Positions 51,905 to 60,222 of a stretch of DNA of 64,000 bases are shown piece by piece; the stretch's first letter is position 1, and each line of letters opens with the position of its first letter. Made by a program: the position numbers and the translations under genes. Source of the DNA: Comamonas sp. (GTDB lineage: Bacteria; Pseudomonadota; Gammaproteobacteria; Burkholderiales; Burkholderiaceae_C); the NCBI GenBank assembly GCA_015478895.1, contig JADMKK010000021.1, positions 62,001-126,000 of the forward strand, written 5' to 3'. The notes beneath the pieces were generated by a model. The model did no database searches and was not told where the DNA came from. It saw only the letters and a program-made list of their open reading frames with translations.

Positions 51905-52987
51905 TTAGAGTTTCACTGAGGTCATGTACTGGTTGAAGCGCAGCTCGGAGAAGCGCTCCCACAGCAACTGGTCGCGCTGGAAGGCGCGCATGTCCTGGTG
52001 AATTTCCTTGAAAGCAGGGTCCTTGGCTTCGTGTTCGGCAAACACTTCCATCGAAGCCTTAAAGCCAGCATCCATCACATCCTTGGGGAATGCCTTGAGC
52101 TGGGTCTTGTCGGCCACCAGCTTTTTCAGGGCAACGGGGTTGAAGGCGTCGTACTTGGCCGTCATGTCGCGGGCCGCCACACGGGTTGCAACATCAACGA
52201 TGGCTTTGTACTCGTCGGACAACGCAGCGTAGGCCTTGGTGTTCACGAAGAACTCCAGCTCTGCACCACCTTCCCACCAACCGGGGTAGTAGTAAAACGG
52301 CGCAACTTTGTTAAAGCCCAGCTTCTGGTCATCGTGCGGGCCAACAAACTCGGTGGAATCCAGCGTACCTTTTTCCAGTGCCTGGTACACATCGCCGGCA
52401 GGCATGTTTTGTGAGACCACGCCCAGCTTGGCCATGGCCTCACCGAACAGGCCGCCGCCCAGGCGCATCTTCAAGCCCTTCAAGTCGGCCACTGACTTGA
52501 TTTCTTTGCGGTACCAGCCGCCCATCTGGGTGCCCGTGTTGCCAGCGCTGTAGCTCTTGATGTTGTAGTTGGCGCAGAACTTGTCAAACAGCTTGCGGCC
52601 GTTGCCATGCTCCATCCACGCATCCATCTGGCGCGCTGTCAAGCCAAACGGCACAGCGCAGCCAAACGCAAAAATGGAGTTCTTGCCCGTGAAGTAGTAC
52701 GGCGCAGTCTGCGCCATTTCAATGGTGCCGTTCTCCAGCGCATCGACCACACCAAAAGCGGGCATCAACTCGCCGGCTGCATGCAGCGAAACCTCAAACT
52801 TGCCACCTGACAATGCTTTGACGGTCTGTGCAAACTTTTCGCCGCTGCCAAAGATAGTGTCCAGCGACTTGGGAAAGCTCGAAGCCAGACGCCAGCGCAC
52901 TGCAGCTTGCGCGTGAACCGCTGGGGCTGCTGCGGCAGCCAAGACACCAGCAATGCCAGCTTTTTTGATGAGGGAACGACGGTCCAT
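51905..52987 (-). CDS. TRAP transporter periplasmic binding protein, copy 2
   Basis: A 360-residue paralogue of the downstream binding protein with the same Tat signal (MDRRSLIKKAG...VHAQ), RWRLASSFPKSLDTIFG, FTGKNSIFAFGCAVPFGL, AGNTGTQMGGWYRKEIK, MRLGGGLFGEAMAKLG and YYYPGWWEGGAELEF. The two proteins are clearly related along their whole length but differ in the ligand-pocket segments, suggesting duplication followed by change in specificity. TAAGGAGA precedes the ATG. As for copy 1, no permease lies nearby. The Tat signal implies folding, or ligand binding, before export. Confidence 0.92.
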   Translation of the reverse strand: MDRRSLIKKAGIAGVLAAAAAPAVHAQAAVRWRLASSFPKSLDTIFGSGEKFAQTVKALSGGKFEVSLHAAGELMPAFGVVDALENGTIEMAQTAPYYFTGKNSIFAFGCAVPFGLTARQMDAWMEHGNGRKLFDKFCANYNIKSYSAGNTGTQMGGWYRKEIKSVADLKGLKMRLGGGLFGEAMAKLGVVSQNMPAGDVYQALEKGTLDSTEFVGPHDDQKLGFNKVAPFYYYPGWWEGGAELEFFVNTKAYAALSDEYKAIVDVATRVAARDMTAKYDAFNPVALKKLVADKTQLKAFPKDVMDAGFKASMEVFAEHEAKDPAFKEIHQDMRAFQRDQLLWERFSELRFNQYMTSVKL

Positions 52988-53185
52988 TATTTCTCCTTAA
53001 TTTTTCACACGCAGTTGCTGCAAATACAGCAGACTGCCTTTACACAGTGCCGCCTGCCGCAGGTGTACAAAATTGTAGGAATGGAGCTTGTAGAAACCGT
53101 CGGGGGTAAACCCCCGAAGCATTGAAGTCTTCAGCCAAATGTCAGACAGCTACGCTATTTATTTCGCATCTGCCTGCATTGATTT

Positions 53186-55090
53186 TTAAGGCTTGGGCGC
53201 CAAAAAATGCTGGCGAATGGATTGCTCGATGCCCGTTGCATCCAAACCTTGCAAAGCCATCAGTTTGACTGGATCACCGTGCTCAATGAAACGATCTGGC
53301 AAGCCCAAATGCAGCACAGGCAGGGTGATGCCAGCTGCCGCCAACGCTTCAGAAACCGCCGCACCTGCGCCCCCTGAGATGCAGCCATCCTCGACCGTCA
53401 CCAACACATCGTGCTGGGCTGCCAGCTCATGCACCAGCGCTTTATCCAGCGGTTTGGCCCAACGCATATTGGCCACCGTGGCGTTGAGCGCTTCGCCCGC
53501 CTGCAAAGCGGGATACAGCAAGGTGCCAAATGCCAAAATCGCAATCCGGGGCTGCGCCTGGCGACCTTCACCATGGCGCGGCGCCGCGCTTTCCCGGCGC
53601 ACTTCACCCTTGCCAAAGGGCAGGGATGACAAGTCGTTCAAAACCTCGACACCGACACCTGCACCACGCGGGTAACGCACGCAGACGGGGTGATTCTGCT
53701 CGTAAGCCGTGGTCAGCAACTGGCGGCATTCCCGTTCATCTGAAGGGGTGGCCATGCTTATATTCGGAATGCAGCGCACAAATGCGATGTCATAAGCGCC
53801 AGCATGCGTCGCACCATCAGCCCCTACCAGCCCAGCGCGATCCAGCGCAAACACCATGGGCAAATTTTGCAAAGCCACATCGTGAATTAACTGGTCGTAG
53901 GCGCGCTGCAAGAAGGTCGAATAGATAGCCACTACGGGCTTTACACCCTCACACGCCAGGCCTGCCGCAAACGTTACCGCATGTTGCTCGGCAATACCAA
54001 CGTCGTAATAACGCTGCGGAAAACGCTTTTCAAACGCCACCATGCCAGAGCCCTCGCGCATGGCAGGCGTAATGCCCACCAGTCGCTCATCCTTGGCAGC
54101 CATGTCACACAGCCAATCCCCAAACACTTGGGTGAATGTCGGTTTGGCAGGTACTGTGGATTTCACAATACCGACAACAGGATCAAACTTGCCCGGTCCG
54201 TGATAGGTGATGGGATCCGCTTCTGCGCGCTTATAGCCTTTGCCTTTTTTGGTGACCACGTGCAAGAACTGAGGGCCTTCCAGGCTGCGAATGTTTTCCA
54301 GCGTAGGGATCAGCGAGTCGAGATCATGACCATCAATCGGGCCAATATAGTTAAAGCCAAAATTCTCAAACAAAGTGGCTGGCACCACCATGCCTTTAGC
54401 GTGCTGCTCCAAACGTTTGGCTAACTCCAGCAACGGCGGTACTTTGCTCAACACGTTTTTGCCGACATTGCGGGCCGTGGCGTAAAACTGGCCACTCATA
54501 AGCTGCGCCAGATAACGATTGAGCGCGCCCACGGGTGGGCTGATGCTCATATCGTTGTCGTTCAAGATCACCAGCAGATTGCCATCCAGTACGCCCGCGT
54601 TGTTCATGGCTTCAAACGCCATGCCCGCAGTCATTGCGCCATCACCAATCACGGCAATCGCGCGGCGATTTTCCCCTTTGCGCTTGGCAGCCATGGCCAT
54701 GCCCAAAGCCGCCGAAATACTGGTGGAGGAGTGACCCGCACCAAACGCGTCGTGCTCGCTTTCTGTGCGCAGCGGGAAACCTGAAATACCGTCTAACTGG
54801 CGCAGCGTCGACATGCGATCACGGCGGCCCGTCAAAATTTTGTGAGGATAAGTTTGGTGACCCACATCCCAGACGATCCGGTCATGCGGAGTGTTAAAGA
54901 CAGCGTGCAAGGCCACGGTCAATTCCACCGTACCTAAGTTGGAACTGAGGTGGCCACCCGTTTGAGACACGCTCTTCAGCACATAGGCACGCAGTTCATC
55001 AGACAGCGCCTTGAGATCACTGCGCGACAAAGTACGCAGGTCAGAAGGCGCGTTCACATTCTGAAGCAAAGGGTAGGCATTGGTGGTCAT
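53186..55090 (-). CDS. dxs: 1-deoxy-D-xylulose-5-phosphate synthase
   Basis: A 634-residue thiamine diphosphate enzyme that condenses pyruvate and glyceraldehyde 3-phosphate, the entry step of the MEP isoprenoid pathway. [18 protein letters not shown] near 46, [18 protein letters not shown] near 75, the ThDP/Mg site [18 protein letters not shown] near 150, and [17 protein letters not shown] near 370 are intact, as is [15 protein letters not shown]. The length is normal. It is the last gene of the xseB-ispA-dxs cluster, about 100 bases after ispA. Confidence 0.98.
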   Translation of the reverse strand: MTTNAYPLLQNVNAPSDLRTLSRSDLKALSDELRAYVLKSVSQTGGHLSSNLGTVELTVALHAVFNTPHDRIVWDVGHQTYPHKILTGRRDRMSTLRQLDGISGFPLRTESEHDAFGAGHSSTSISAALGMAMAAKRKGENRRAIAVIGDGAMTAGMAFEAMNNAGVLDGNLLVILNDNDMSISPPVGALNRYLAQLMSGQFYATARNVGKNVLSKVPPLLELAKRLEQHAKGMVVPATLFENFGFNYIGPIDGHDLDSLIPTLENIRSLEGPQFLHVVTKKGKGYKRAEADPITYHGPGKFDPVVGIVKSTVPAKPTFTQVFGDWLCDMAAKDERLVGITPAMREGSGMVAFEKRFPQRYYDVGIAEQHAVTFAAGLACEGVKPVVAIYSTFLQRAYDQLIHDVALQNLPMVFALDRAGLVGADGATHAGAYDIAFVRCIPNISMATPSDERECRQLLTTAYEQNHPVCVRYPRGAGVGVEVLNDLSSLPFGKGEVRRESAAPRHGEGRQAQPRIAILAFGTLLYPALQAGEALNATVANMRWAKPLDKALVHELAAQHDVLVTVEDGCISGGAGAAVSEALAAAGITLPVLHLGLPDRFIEHGDPVKLMALQGLDATGIEQSIRQHFLAPKP

Positions 55091-55196
55091 CAGCTAATCG
55101 TAGGGAAGAAGGGATGGCATAAGACTCACAGTGTGCGCAAGCAATAGCAACCCAAGCAATAGGAGAAATTCGGCGTTGATAGGTAGGCTGCAGTGC

Positions 55197-56132
55197 TCAA
55201 TGTGAGCGCTGCACCACCATCAGGGCCAAAGCAGACAAGGCACGCACGTCGGACAAGCCCGTGTCTTGCAGTGCCAGCAGCGAAGTTTTGAGCAATTGGT
55301 CCGCATAAAGGCGCGCACCTTCCAGACCCAGCAAAGACACATAAGTCGGTTTTTCATTGGCAGCATCCTTGCCGGGTGTTTTGCCCAACGTTGCTGCGTC
55401 GGCAACCACATCAAGCACGTCGTCAACCACCTGAAACGCCAAGCCCAGCGCCTTGGCATAACGACTCAGCGCCACCTGCACATTGGGCGCCACGTCCGCA
55501 CATGCAGCGCCCATGGACACTGCCGCTTCCAGCAAGGCCCCGGTTTTTAAAGCATGCATATGGCTTAACTGTGCTTCGTCCAAAGCAAGGCCCACGCTGG
55601 CCAAGTCAATCGCTTGGCCGCCCGCCATGCCTTGCCCGCCTGCGGCTTGGGCCAGCAAGCGGCATAGTTTTGCTTGAATGGCTGCGGGTACTTCTTGTTC
55701 TGAAGGCGTCAGCAATTCGAAAGCCTGAGCTTGCAATGCATCCCCAGCCAGCAAAGCCACCGCTTCCCCGTACTGCACATGCACGGTGGGTTTGCCACGG
55801 CGCAGGACATCGTTGTCCATACACGGCATGTCGTCATGCACCAGTGAGTAAGCATGGATCAACTCCAGCGCACAGGCCGCACGCAAAGCCGCTTGGGGCT
55901 GACCTTGTACGGCTTGGGCTGCAGCAAGCACCAGCAAAGGGCGTAGCCGTTTACCACCATCCAACACTGCGTAACGCATGGCTTGCCCCAAGTCTGCCGG
56001 GGTATCTACGCCCACCCATCCTTCGAGCGCTTGCTCTACACGCAGCAGTTGCGCGGCAGACCACTGGCTGAAATCAAAATGTGCAGGCGAAAGTATCGAT
56101 GTGGTATCAGTGCTCAAAATTTCTTGTTCCAT
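55197..56132 (-). CDS. ispA: farnesyl diphosphate synthase
   Basis: A 311-residue class I trans-prenyltransferase. The first aspartate-rich motif is LVHDDMPCMDNDVLRRGKPT and the second is QVVDDVLDVVADAATLGK; GGKRLRPLL near 62 binds diphosphate. It builds geranyl and farnesyl diphosphate from IPP and DMAPP. The residues just before the first DDxxD are typical of bacterial FPP synthases. The frame is open to 56258, overlapping xseB, so the ATG at 56132, 10 bases after the xseB stop, is the sensible start. Confidence 0.96.
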   Translation of the reverse strand: MEQEILSTDTTSILSPAHFDFSQWSAAQLLRVEQALEGWVGVDTPADLGQAMRYAVLDGGKRLRPLLVLAAAQAVQGQPQAALRAACALELIHAYSLVHDDMPCMDNDVLRRGKPTVHVQYGEAVALLAGDALQAQAFELLTPSEQEVPAAIQAKLCRLLAQAAGGQGMAGGQAIDLASVGLALDEAQLSHMHALKTGALLEAAVSMGAACADVAPNVQVALSRYAKALGLAFQVVDDVLDVVADAATLGKTPGKDAANEKPTYVSLLGLEGARLYADQLLKTSLLALQDTGLSDVRALSALALMVVQRSH

Positions 56133-56142
56133 GTCTGCCTGC

Positions 56143-56391
56143 TCAGTCCTGCGACCATTTTTTGACTTGCCCCTCATCCAAAGCACGGATCTGAGCTTCC
56201 ACCTCATCCAACTGCCCGCGGCAAAACTCCAGCAGAAAGGATGCGCGGCGGTAGCCATTCATCATTTCGCCCAGTGGCAGCTGCCCGGTTTCCATCGCTG
56301 AGGCCAAAGTTTCCAGCTCTGACAAAGCCAGTTCGTAGCTGGCAGGAGCTACCGAAATGTCAGAAGGTGCGGGGGACTTCGCCTTGGCCAT
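56143..56391 (-). CDS. xseB: exodeoxyribonuclease VII small subunit
   Basis: An 82-residue helical protein. SYELALSELETLASAMETGQLPLGEMMNGYRRA is the XseB signature; the tail with LDEVEAQIRALDEGQVKKW is usual. It combines in several copies with XseA to form an ssDNA exonuclease. The gene heads the xseB-ispA-dxs unit, a conserved gammaproteobacterial and betaproteobacterial arrangement; xseA is not in this window. Confidence 0.95.
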   Translation of the reverse strand: MAKAKSPAPSDISVAPASYELALSELETLASAMETGQLPLGEMMNGYRRASFLLEFCRGQLDEVEAQIRALDEGQVKKWSQD

Positions 56392-56660
56392 GGGTATTTT
56401 TGGATAGAGGGTGGAAAGCTAGTGATTTTAGGCCGTGCTTGCTCCTGCATGGTGCAGCCCCTCGGGGGCGGGCTCGGCCCTAAAAAAATGATGCCAATTA
56501 CACCCTAAGCTTTTGATTCCAATCAAAAAAACTTTCACTGCAAAACCCTACACGATACCAACCCTTTTCAGCAGCGCTCTCTTTACGCACGTTGCGCTGG
56601 TTGGGCGTTTAGCTCAAACATGAGGAATGTTTCAGTGGAGCGGCCCCGATTTCATGATTT

Positions 56661-56688
56661 CAATAGGCCCATCCCAATAGGCCCATCC
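56661..56688. repeat. two tandem copies of a 14-base unit
   Basis: CAATAGGCCCATCC occurs twice head to tail (56661-56674 and 56675-56688). No function is apparent. Confidence 0.9.
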
Positions 56689-56885
56689 CCCTCTTGATCC
56701 GTCAAAGTGACCGCGCAAATTCTGTGGGGTACGTAGCGTCCATCCAAATGAAGAACACCATCAGCGACCCCGCCGCAAGAGGGTGACTACCAGAGTCTGC
56801 AAAAAATGGCATGCAGTATTTCCATGGTGGGTATCGCGAAATGCTGGGCAAACGCCTCCAAACACGAATCGCTTTTTGCTATCCT

Positions 56886-56940
56886 CCTAAGAGCTACCTG
56901 CCCTTCTGCAGCAAGGGCTAGGGGCTGTTTTTACTTAAAA
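56886..56940. repeat. dispersed palindrome copy upstream of the EamA gene
   Basis: AAGAGCTACCTGCCCTTCTGC, AGCAAGGGCTAGGGGCTGTTT and an adjoining T/A-rich end. The inverse complement aligns with the copy at 11165. It ends about 45 bases before the ATG. Confidence 0.85.
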
Positions 56941-56985
56941 ACAGCAAACACTACAAAAACATATCAAACAGGGATAACAAAAACC

Positions 56986-57897
56986 ATGCAAGCGCTTTGG
57001 ATGGTGGTAGGTGCTTTTCTCTTCGCCTCCATGGGCGTGTGCATCAAATATGCTGCGGTGCACTTCAATACGGCAGAAATCGTGTTTTATCGCGGTCTGA
57101 TCGGCATGCTGGCGCTGTGGCTGCTGAGTTCCTCGCAAGGCGTCTCCCTCAAAACCCGGCATCCTTGGATGCACGCGTGGCGCAGCTTGGTGGGCGTCAC
57201 CGCCATGGGCTGCTGGTTTTATGCCATCACCCAAATGCCGTTGGCCAGTGCCATGACGCTCAACTACATGAGCAGTATCTGGATTGCCGTTTTCTTGCTC
57301 GCCGCAGCCCTGTGGTCACTGCGCCCGCAAAGCACTGCGCCCAAGCAGCCCCTGAATTTCCCTTTGCTCATGACCATCTTGCTCGGATTTTTCGGGGTGG
57401 TGCTCATGCTACAGCCCAGCTTTGCCCAAGCACAATCGACTGCTGCCTTGATTGGCTTGGCCTCTGGTTTGCTCTCTGCGTTTGCCTATCTGCAAGTGGT
57501 GGCGCTGTCGCGCATTGGAGAGCCTGAGTCACGCACCGTGTTCTTCTTTGGCTTAGGTTGCACCGTGGTCGGCGGTATCGCAGCTTTGGTCACCGGTTTT
57601 TCAGACTGGCCGGGCTGGGGTCCAGCGTTGTGGCTGCTGCCGATTGGTCTGCTTGCCGCAGGCGGGCAACTCTGTATGACGCGCGCTTATGCCAATGCAA
57701 AAACTGCGCGCGGCACGCTGGTGGTGGCTAATTTGCAATATTCCGGCATTGTTTTTGCAGGCGGTTACAGCTTGTTTTGGTTCAAAGACGCGCTGGGATG
57801 GGAAAGTTGGCTGGGTATGCTACTTATCATTGTCAGCGGTATTGCCGCAACCATTTTCCGCACCCGGGGTGTGACCCGAGCACCGTCACCACGCTAA
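56986..57897 (+). CDS. EamA/DMT-family transporter (RhaT/YdcZ-like)
   Basis: A 303-residue inner membrane protein with ten membrane segments in two EamA repeats. MQALWMVVGAFLFASMGVCIKYA starts the first repeat, YAITQMPLASAMTLNYMSSIWIAVF and ALSRIGEPESRTVFFFGLGC follow, and GGQLCMTRAYANAKTARGTLVVANLQYSGIVFAG is typical of S-adenosylmethionine/purine-type DMT exporters. The substrate is unknown. The frame is open to 56806 but the upstream part encodes no membrane start. It ends 2 bases before the sulfurtransferase start, so both are one operon. Confidence 0.9.
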   Translation: MQALWMVVGAFLFASMGVCIKYAAVHFNTAEIVFYRGLIGMLALWLLSSSQGVSLKTRHPWMHAWRSLVGVTAMGCWFYAITQMPLASAMTLNYMSSIWIAVFLLAAALWSLRPQSTAPKQPLNFPLLMTILLGFFGVVLMLQPSFAQAQSTAALIGLASGLLSAFAYLQVVALSRIGEPESRTVFFFGLGCTVVGGIAALVTGFSDWPGWGPALWLLPIGLLAAGGQLCMTRAYANAKTARGTLVVANLQYSGIVFAGGYSLFWFKDALGWESWLGMLLIIVSGIAATIFRTRGVTRAPSPR

Positions 57898-57899
57898 CT

Positions 57900-58802
57900 A
57901 TGACCTACACCACACTGATTTCATCGACGCAGTTGCAATCCTTGCAAGCCAGTGGCCAGCCAATGATGGTGTTTGACTGCAGCTTTGACTTGATGCACCC
58001 GTCAGCCGGGCACCAGCAATATTTGGAATCACACATTGCAGGGGCCGTCTACGCCAACTTGGATCTGCACCTCAGCGCGCGGCATGGCGCACCGGATGCA
58101 AAAGGCCGTGTCCATACGGCGCAAACCGATCAACCAGCGTCGGGTGGCCGTCACCCTCTGCCCAGCCGAGAGCGTTTTGCGCAATGGCTGTGCGCCGTAG
58201 GCTTTCGCAACGACATGCAAGCCGTGGTCTATGACCGCCAGGGTGCGAATTTTTGTGGCCGCCTGTGGTGGATGCTCAAGTGGGCGGGTCATGATGCGGT
58301 GGCTGTGCTCGATGGTGGTCTGCAGCATTGGGTGGCCCACGGCGGTGCAGTAACCGCTGGCGAAGAAGCCGCACACTTTCAGTCGAACTTTGCTCTGCAG
58401 CCTAGCTTGCGCACGCTGGTCACGGCCGATCAAGTGCTGGCCGATCTGGGGCAGCCGGCCCAACAAACTATCGTAGATGCCCGCGCGCCGGCACGTTATC
58501 GCGGAGAGGTTGAGCCCCTTGATCCAGTGGCAGGGCATATTCCCGGCGCTTTGAATCGCCCCTTTACAGACAACATCGCTCTGGATGGTCGCTTTAAACC
58601 CAAAGAATTGCTGCGTGCGGAGTTTGAGCAGCTATTGCAGGGACAAGACCCCCAAACCGTCGTGCACCAGTGCGGTAGCGGCGTGAGCGCCTTACCCAAC
58701 TTGATTGCCATGGAGCTTGCTGGTTACCCCCCTACACGCCTGTTTGCAGGTAGCTGGAGCGAATGGTGCAGCCAAGGCAACCGACCTGTGGCCAAAAGTT
58801 AA
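57900..58802 (+). CDS. sulfurtransferase with two rhodanese domains (SseA-like)
   Basis: A 300-residue thiosulfate/3-mercaptopyruvate sulfurtransferase. The first rhodanese domain (1-~145) is catalytically silent and has GHQQYLESHIAGAVYANLD and the DRQGANFCGRLWWMLKWAGH end; the second holds the active loop VHQCGSGVSA with the persulfide Cys near residue 263. The CGSGVS loop favours 3-mercaptopyruvate over thiosulfate as the donor. The ATG at 57900 lies 2 bases after the transporter stop. Possible links between the EamA exporter and sulfur metabolites are speculative. Confidence 0.9.
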   Translation: MTYTTLISSTQLQSLQASGQPMMVFDCSFDLMHPSAGHQQYLESHIAGAVYANLDLHLSARHGAPDAKGRVHTAQTDQPASGGRHPLPSRERFAQWLCAVGFRNDMQAVVYDRQGANFCGRLWWMLKWAGHDAVAVLDGGLQHWVAHGGAVTAGEEAAHFQSNFALQPSLRTLVTADQVLADLGQPAQQTIVDARAPARYRGEVEPLDPVAGHIPGALNRPFTDNIALDGRFKPKELLRAEFEQLLQGQDPQTVVHQCGSGVSALPNLIAMELAGYPPTRLFAGSWSEWCSQGNRPVAKS

Positions 58803-59213
58803 ACATCTTTTCCGCCCGGAACTAAACGGTATTTGCACCTTTTTCAGGAGCATTAAACGGTCAAAATACGGGCAAGATACAGACATCTAACCAAACATTT
58901 TGGACGACCAAAAACGGTTGGATTGGGTTCCTTTTCAACCGTTCATCTCCGCTTCAAATTGCAGCTTCTTGTTACAATTTTCGGTATCGCGCCATGGCAG
59001 TCGCGATATTCGTGTCAGAAAAAACCTGACAAGGGGATAGTCCTTGGTAGACAAAAGTAAATTACCAACGAGACACACCGCACCGACAGACGCTGACTCA
59101 AGTCTTTGTTAACGCCATCGCACAATTCATCCCATCAGATCGCTGACTGCAACACAGCCACAGCGACACCCGACAAGCGCAAGCTTGCCTTTGGATACTG
59201 GAAAGGATGAACC
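58803..59213 (+). promoter_or_regulatory. flhDC upstream regulatory region
   Basis: A 411-base gap. TGTTACAAT (58970-58978) is an extended -10 (TGn-TACAAT), predicting a start near 58985 and a ~229-base leader. Upstream, AACGGT boxes occur at 58825-58830, 58856-58861 and 58913-58918, the first two exactly 31 bases apart; the third is part of an inverted repeat AACGGTTG (58913-58920) / CAACCGTT (58936-58943) centred near -57. A 7-base inverted repeat TATCGCG/CGCGATA (58985-59008) sits at the predicted start site. AAAGGA precedes the flhD ATG. The regulator is unknown. Confidence 0.6.
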
Positions 59214-59540
59214 ATGAATGACGAACAACTGCTTGCTGAGATCCGTGAAGCCAATCTGACTTATCTGATGCTGGCTCAGACTCTGATTCGCAAAGACAAG
59301 GCTGAAGCGGTTTTCCGCCTGGGTCTGAGCGAAGAAGCATGCGACATTCTGGGCACCCTTTCTGCAGCGCAAGTGCTGAAAATCTCCTCACGCAACACCA
59401 TGCTGTGCAGCTTCCGGGTGGACGATGATCTGGTCTGGAACCTGTTGACCAATCACAGCAGCAACAAGATCGGCAACGAAGCTACGAACACGCTGCACGC
59501 CAATATCTTGATGGCCAGCCGCGTCTCCGAAGTTCTGTAA
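59214..59540 (+). CDS. flhD: flagellar transcriptional regulator FlhD
   Basis: A 108-residue protein that with FlhC forms the FlhD4C2 master activator of class II flagellar genes. LLAEIREANLTYLMLAQTLIRKDKAEAVFRLGL covers the dimer helices and LSAAQVLKISSRNTMLCSFRVDD the DNA-contact region; the Cys65-equivalent disulfide residue is present in MLCSF. The length is normal for betaproteobacteria. The flhC gene starts 27 bases downstream. Confidence 0.97.
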   Translation: MNDEQLLAEIREANLTYLMLAQTLIRKDKAEAVFRLGLSEEACDILGTLSAAQVLKISSRNTMLCSFRVDDDLVWNLLTNHSSNKIGNEATNTLHANILMASRVSEVL

Positions 59541-59567
59541 TCCCTTGCATCAGACACGGAGCACACC

Positions 59568-60113
59568 ATGGCAACAGCATCCACCAAGAGCGTTCTGAAC
59601 GAATCCAAGCAAATTGAGCGTGCTGCCATGCTCATCGGCATGGGCGCACGCATGCAGGTTTTGGAGTCAGAGACCACGCTCTCTTATGAGCGCCTGATCC
59701 GCCTGTACAAAGAAATCGCCGGCAAATCCCCCTCCAAGGGTCAATTGCCTTTCTCGACCGACTGGTTTCTGACCTGGCAAGAGAACATCCACAGCTCGCT
59801 GTTTCTGAACATTTATGAATACCTGTCCAAAGGTGTGGATGCAGATTCCATCGAAATTCTGACCAAAGCTTACCGCCTGTACACCGAGCAAATTACCGCT
59901 TCGCAACTCGATTGCCTGCTGTCCTTTACCCGAGCATGGCGCTTGATCAAGTTTGTGGATGCCAACATGCTCACCCGCACCAAGTGCAGCCAATGCACAG
60001 GCATGTTTGTGACCGAACTCTACGAAAACGCACGCCATTACGAATGTGGCCTTTGTACCCCTCCAGCGCGTGCTGGCAAAAGCAAAAACGCTGGCGCATT
60101 GATGCTGCAATAA
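59568..60113 (+). CDS. flhC: flagellar transcriptional regulator FlhC
   Basis: A 181-residue partner of FlhD. The four zinc-binding cysteines are in RTKCSQCTGMFV and YECGLCTPP near residues 140-162. LPFSTDWFLTWQENIHSSLFLNIY is the typical central segment. A good terminator follows, so flhDC is a two-gene unit. In related genomes motA, motB and che genes often follow flhC; here dnaG follows instead. Confidence 0.97.
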   Translation: MATASTKSVLNESKQIERAAMLIGMGARMQVLESETTLSYERLIRLYKEIAGKSPSKGQLPFSTDWFLTWQENIHSSLFLNIYEYLSKGVDADSIEILTKAYRLYTEQITASQLDCLLSFTRAWRLIKFVDANMLTRTKCSQCTGMFVTELYENARHYECGLCTPPARAGKSKNAGALMLQ

Positions 60114-60146
60114 ACCGCAGCTGGTTACCCCTTTCCCCTTCTTAAT

Positions 60147-60176
60147 AGCCCGGCCTTCACAGGTTGGGCTTTTTTT
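60147..60176 (+). terminator. terminator after flhC
   Basis: AGCCCGGCC / GGTTGGGCT with two GU pairs, 5-6 base loop, then TTTTTT. Confidence 0.9.
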
Positions 60177-60222
60177 CGTCCGCCCCAAAGCCCGAACGCA
60201 GCCATGCCGGACAATACGCCCT

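Larger units (their letters stand above)
56392..56985. other. 594-base gap between xseB and the EamA transporter gene
   Basis: I see no gene here. The part next to xseB must hold the promoter of the xseB-ispA-dxs unit. The gap contains a 14-base direct repeat and a dispersed palindrome copy (listed separately). No tRNA fold, no conserved RNA that I recognise and no convincing promoter pair are visible. Confidence 0.6.
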
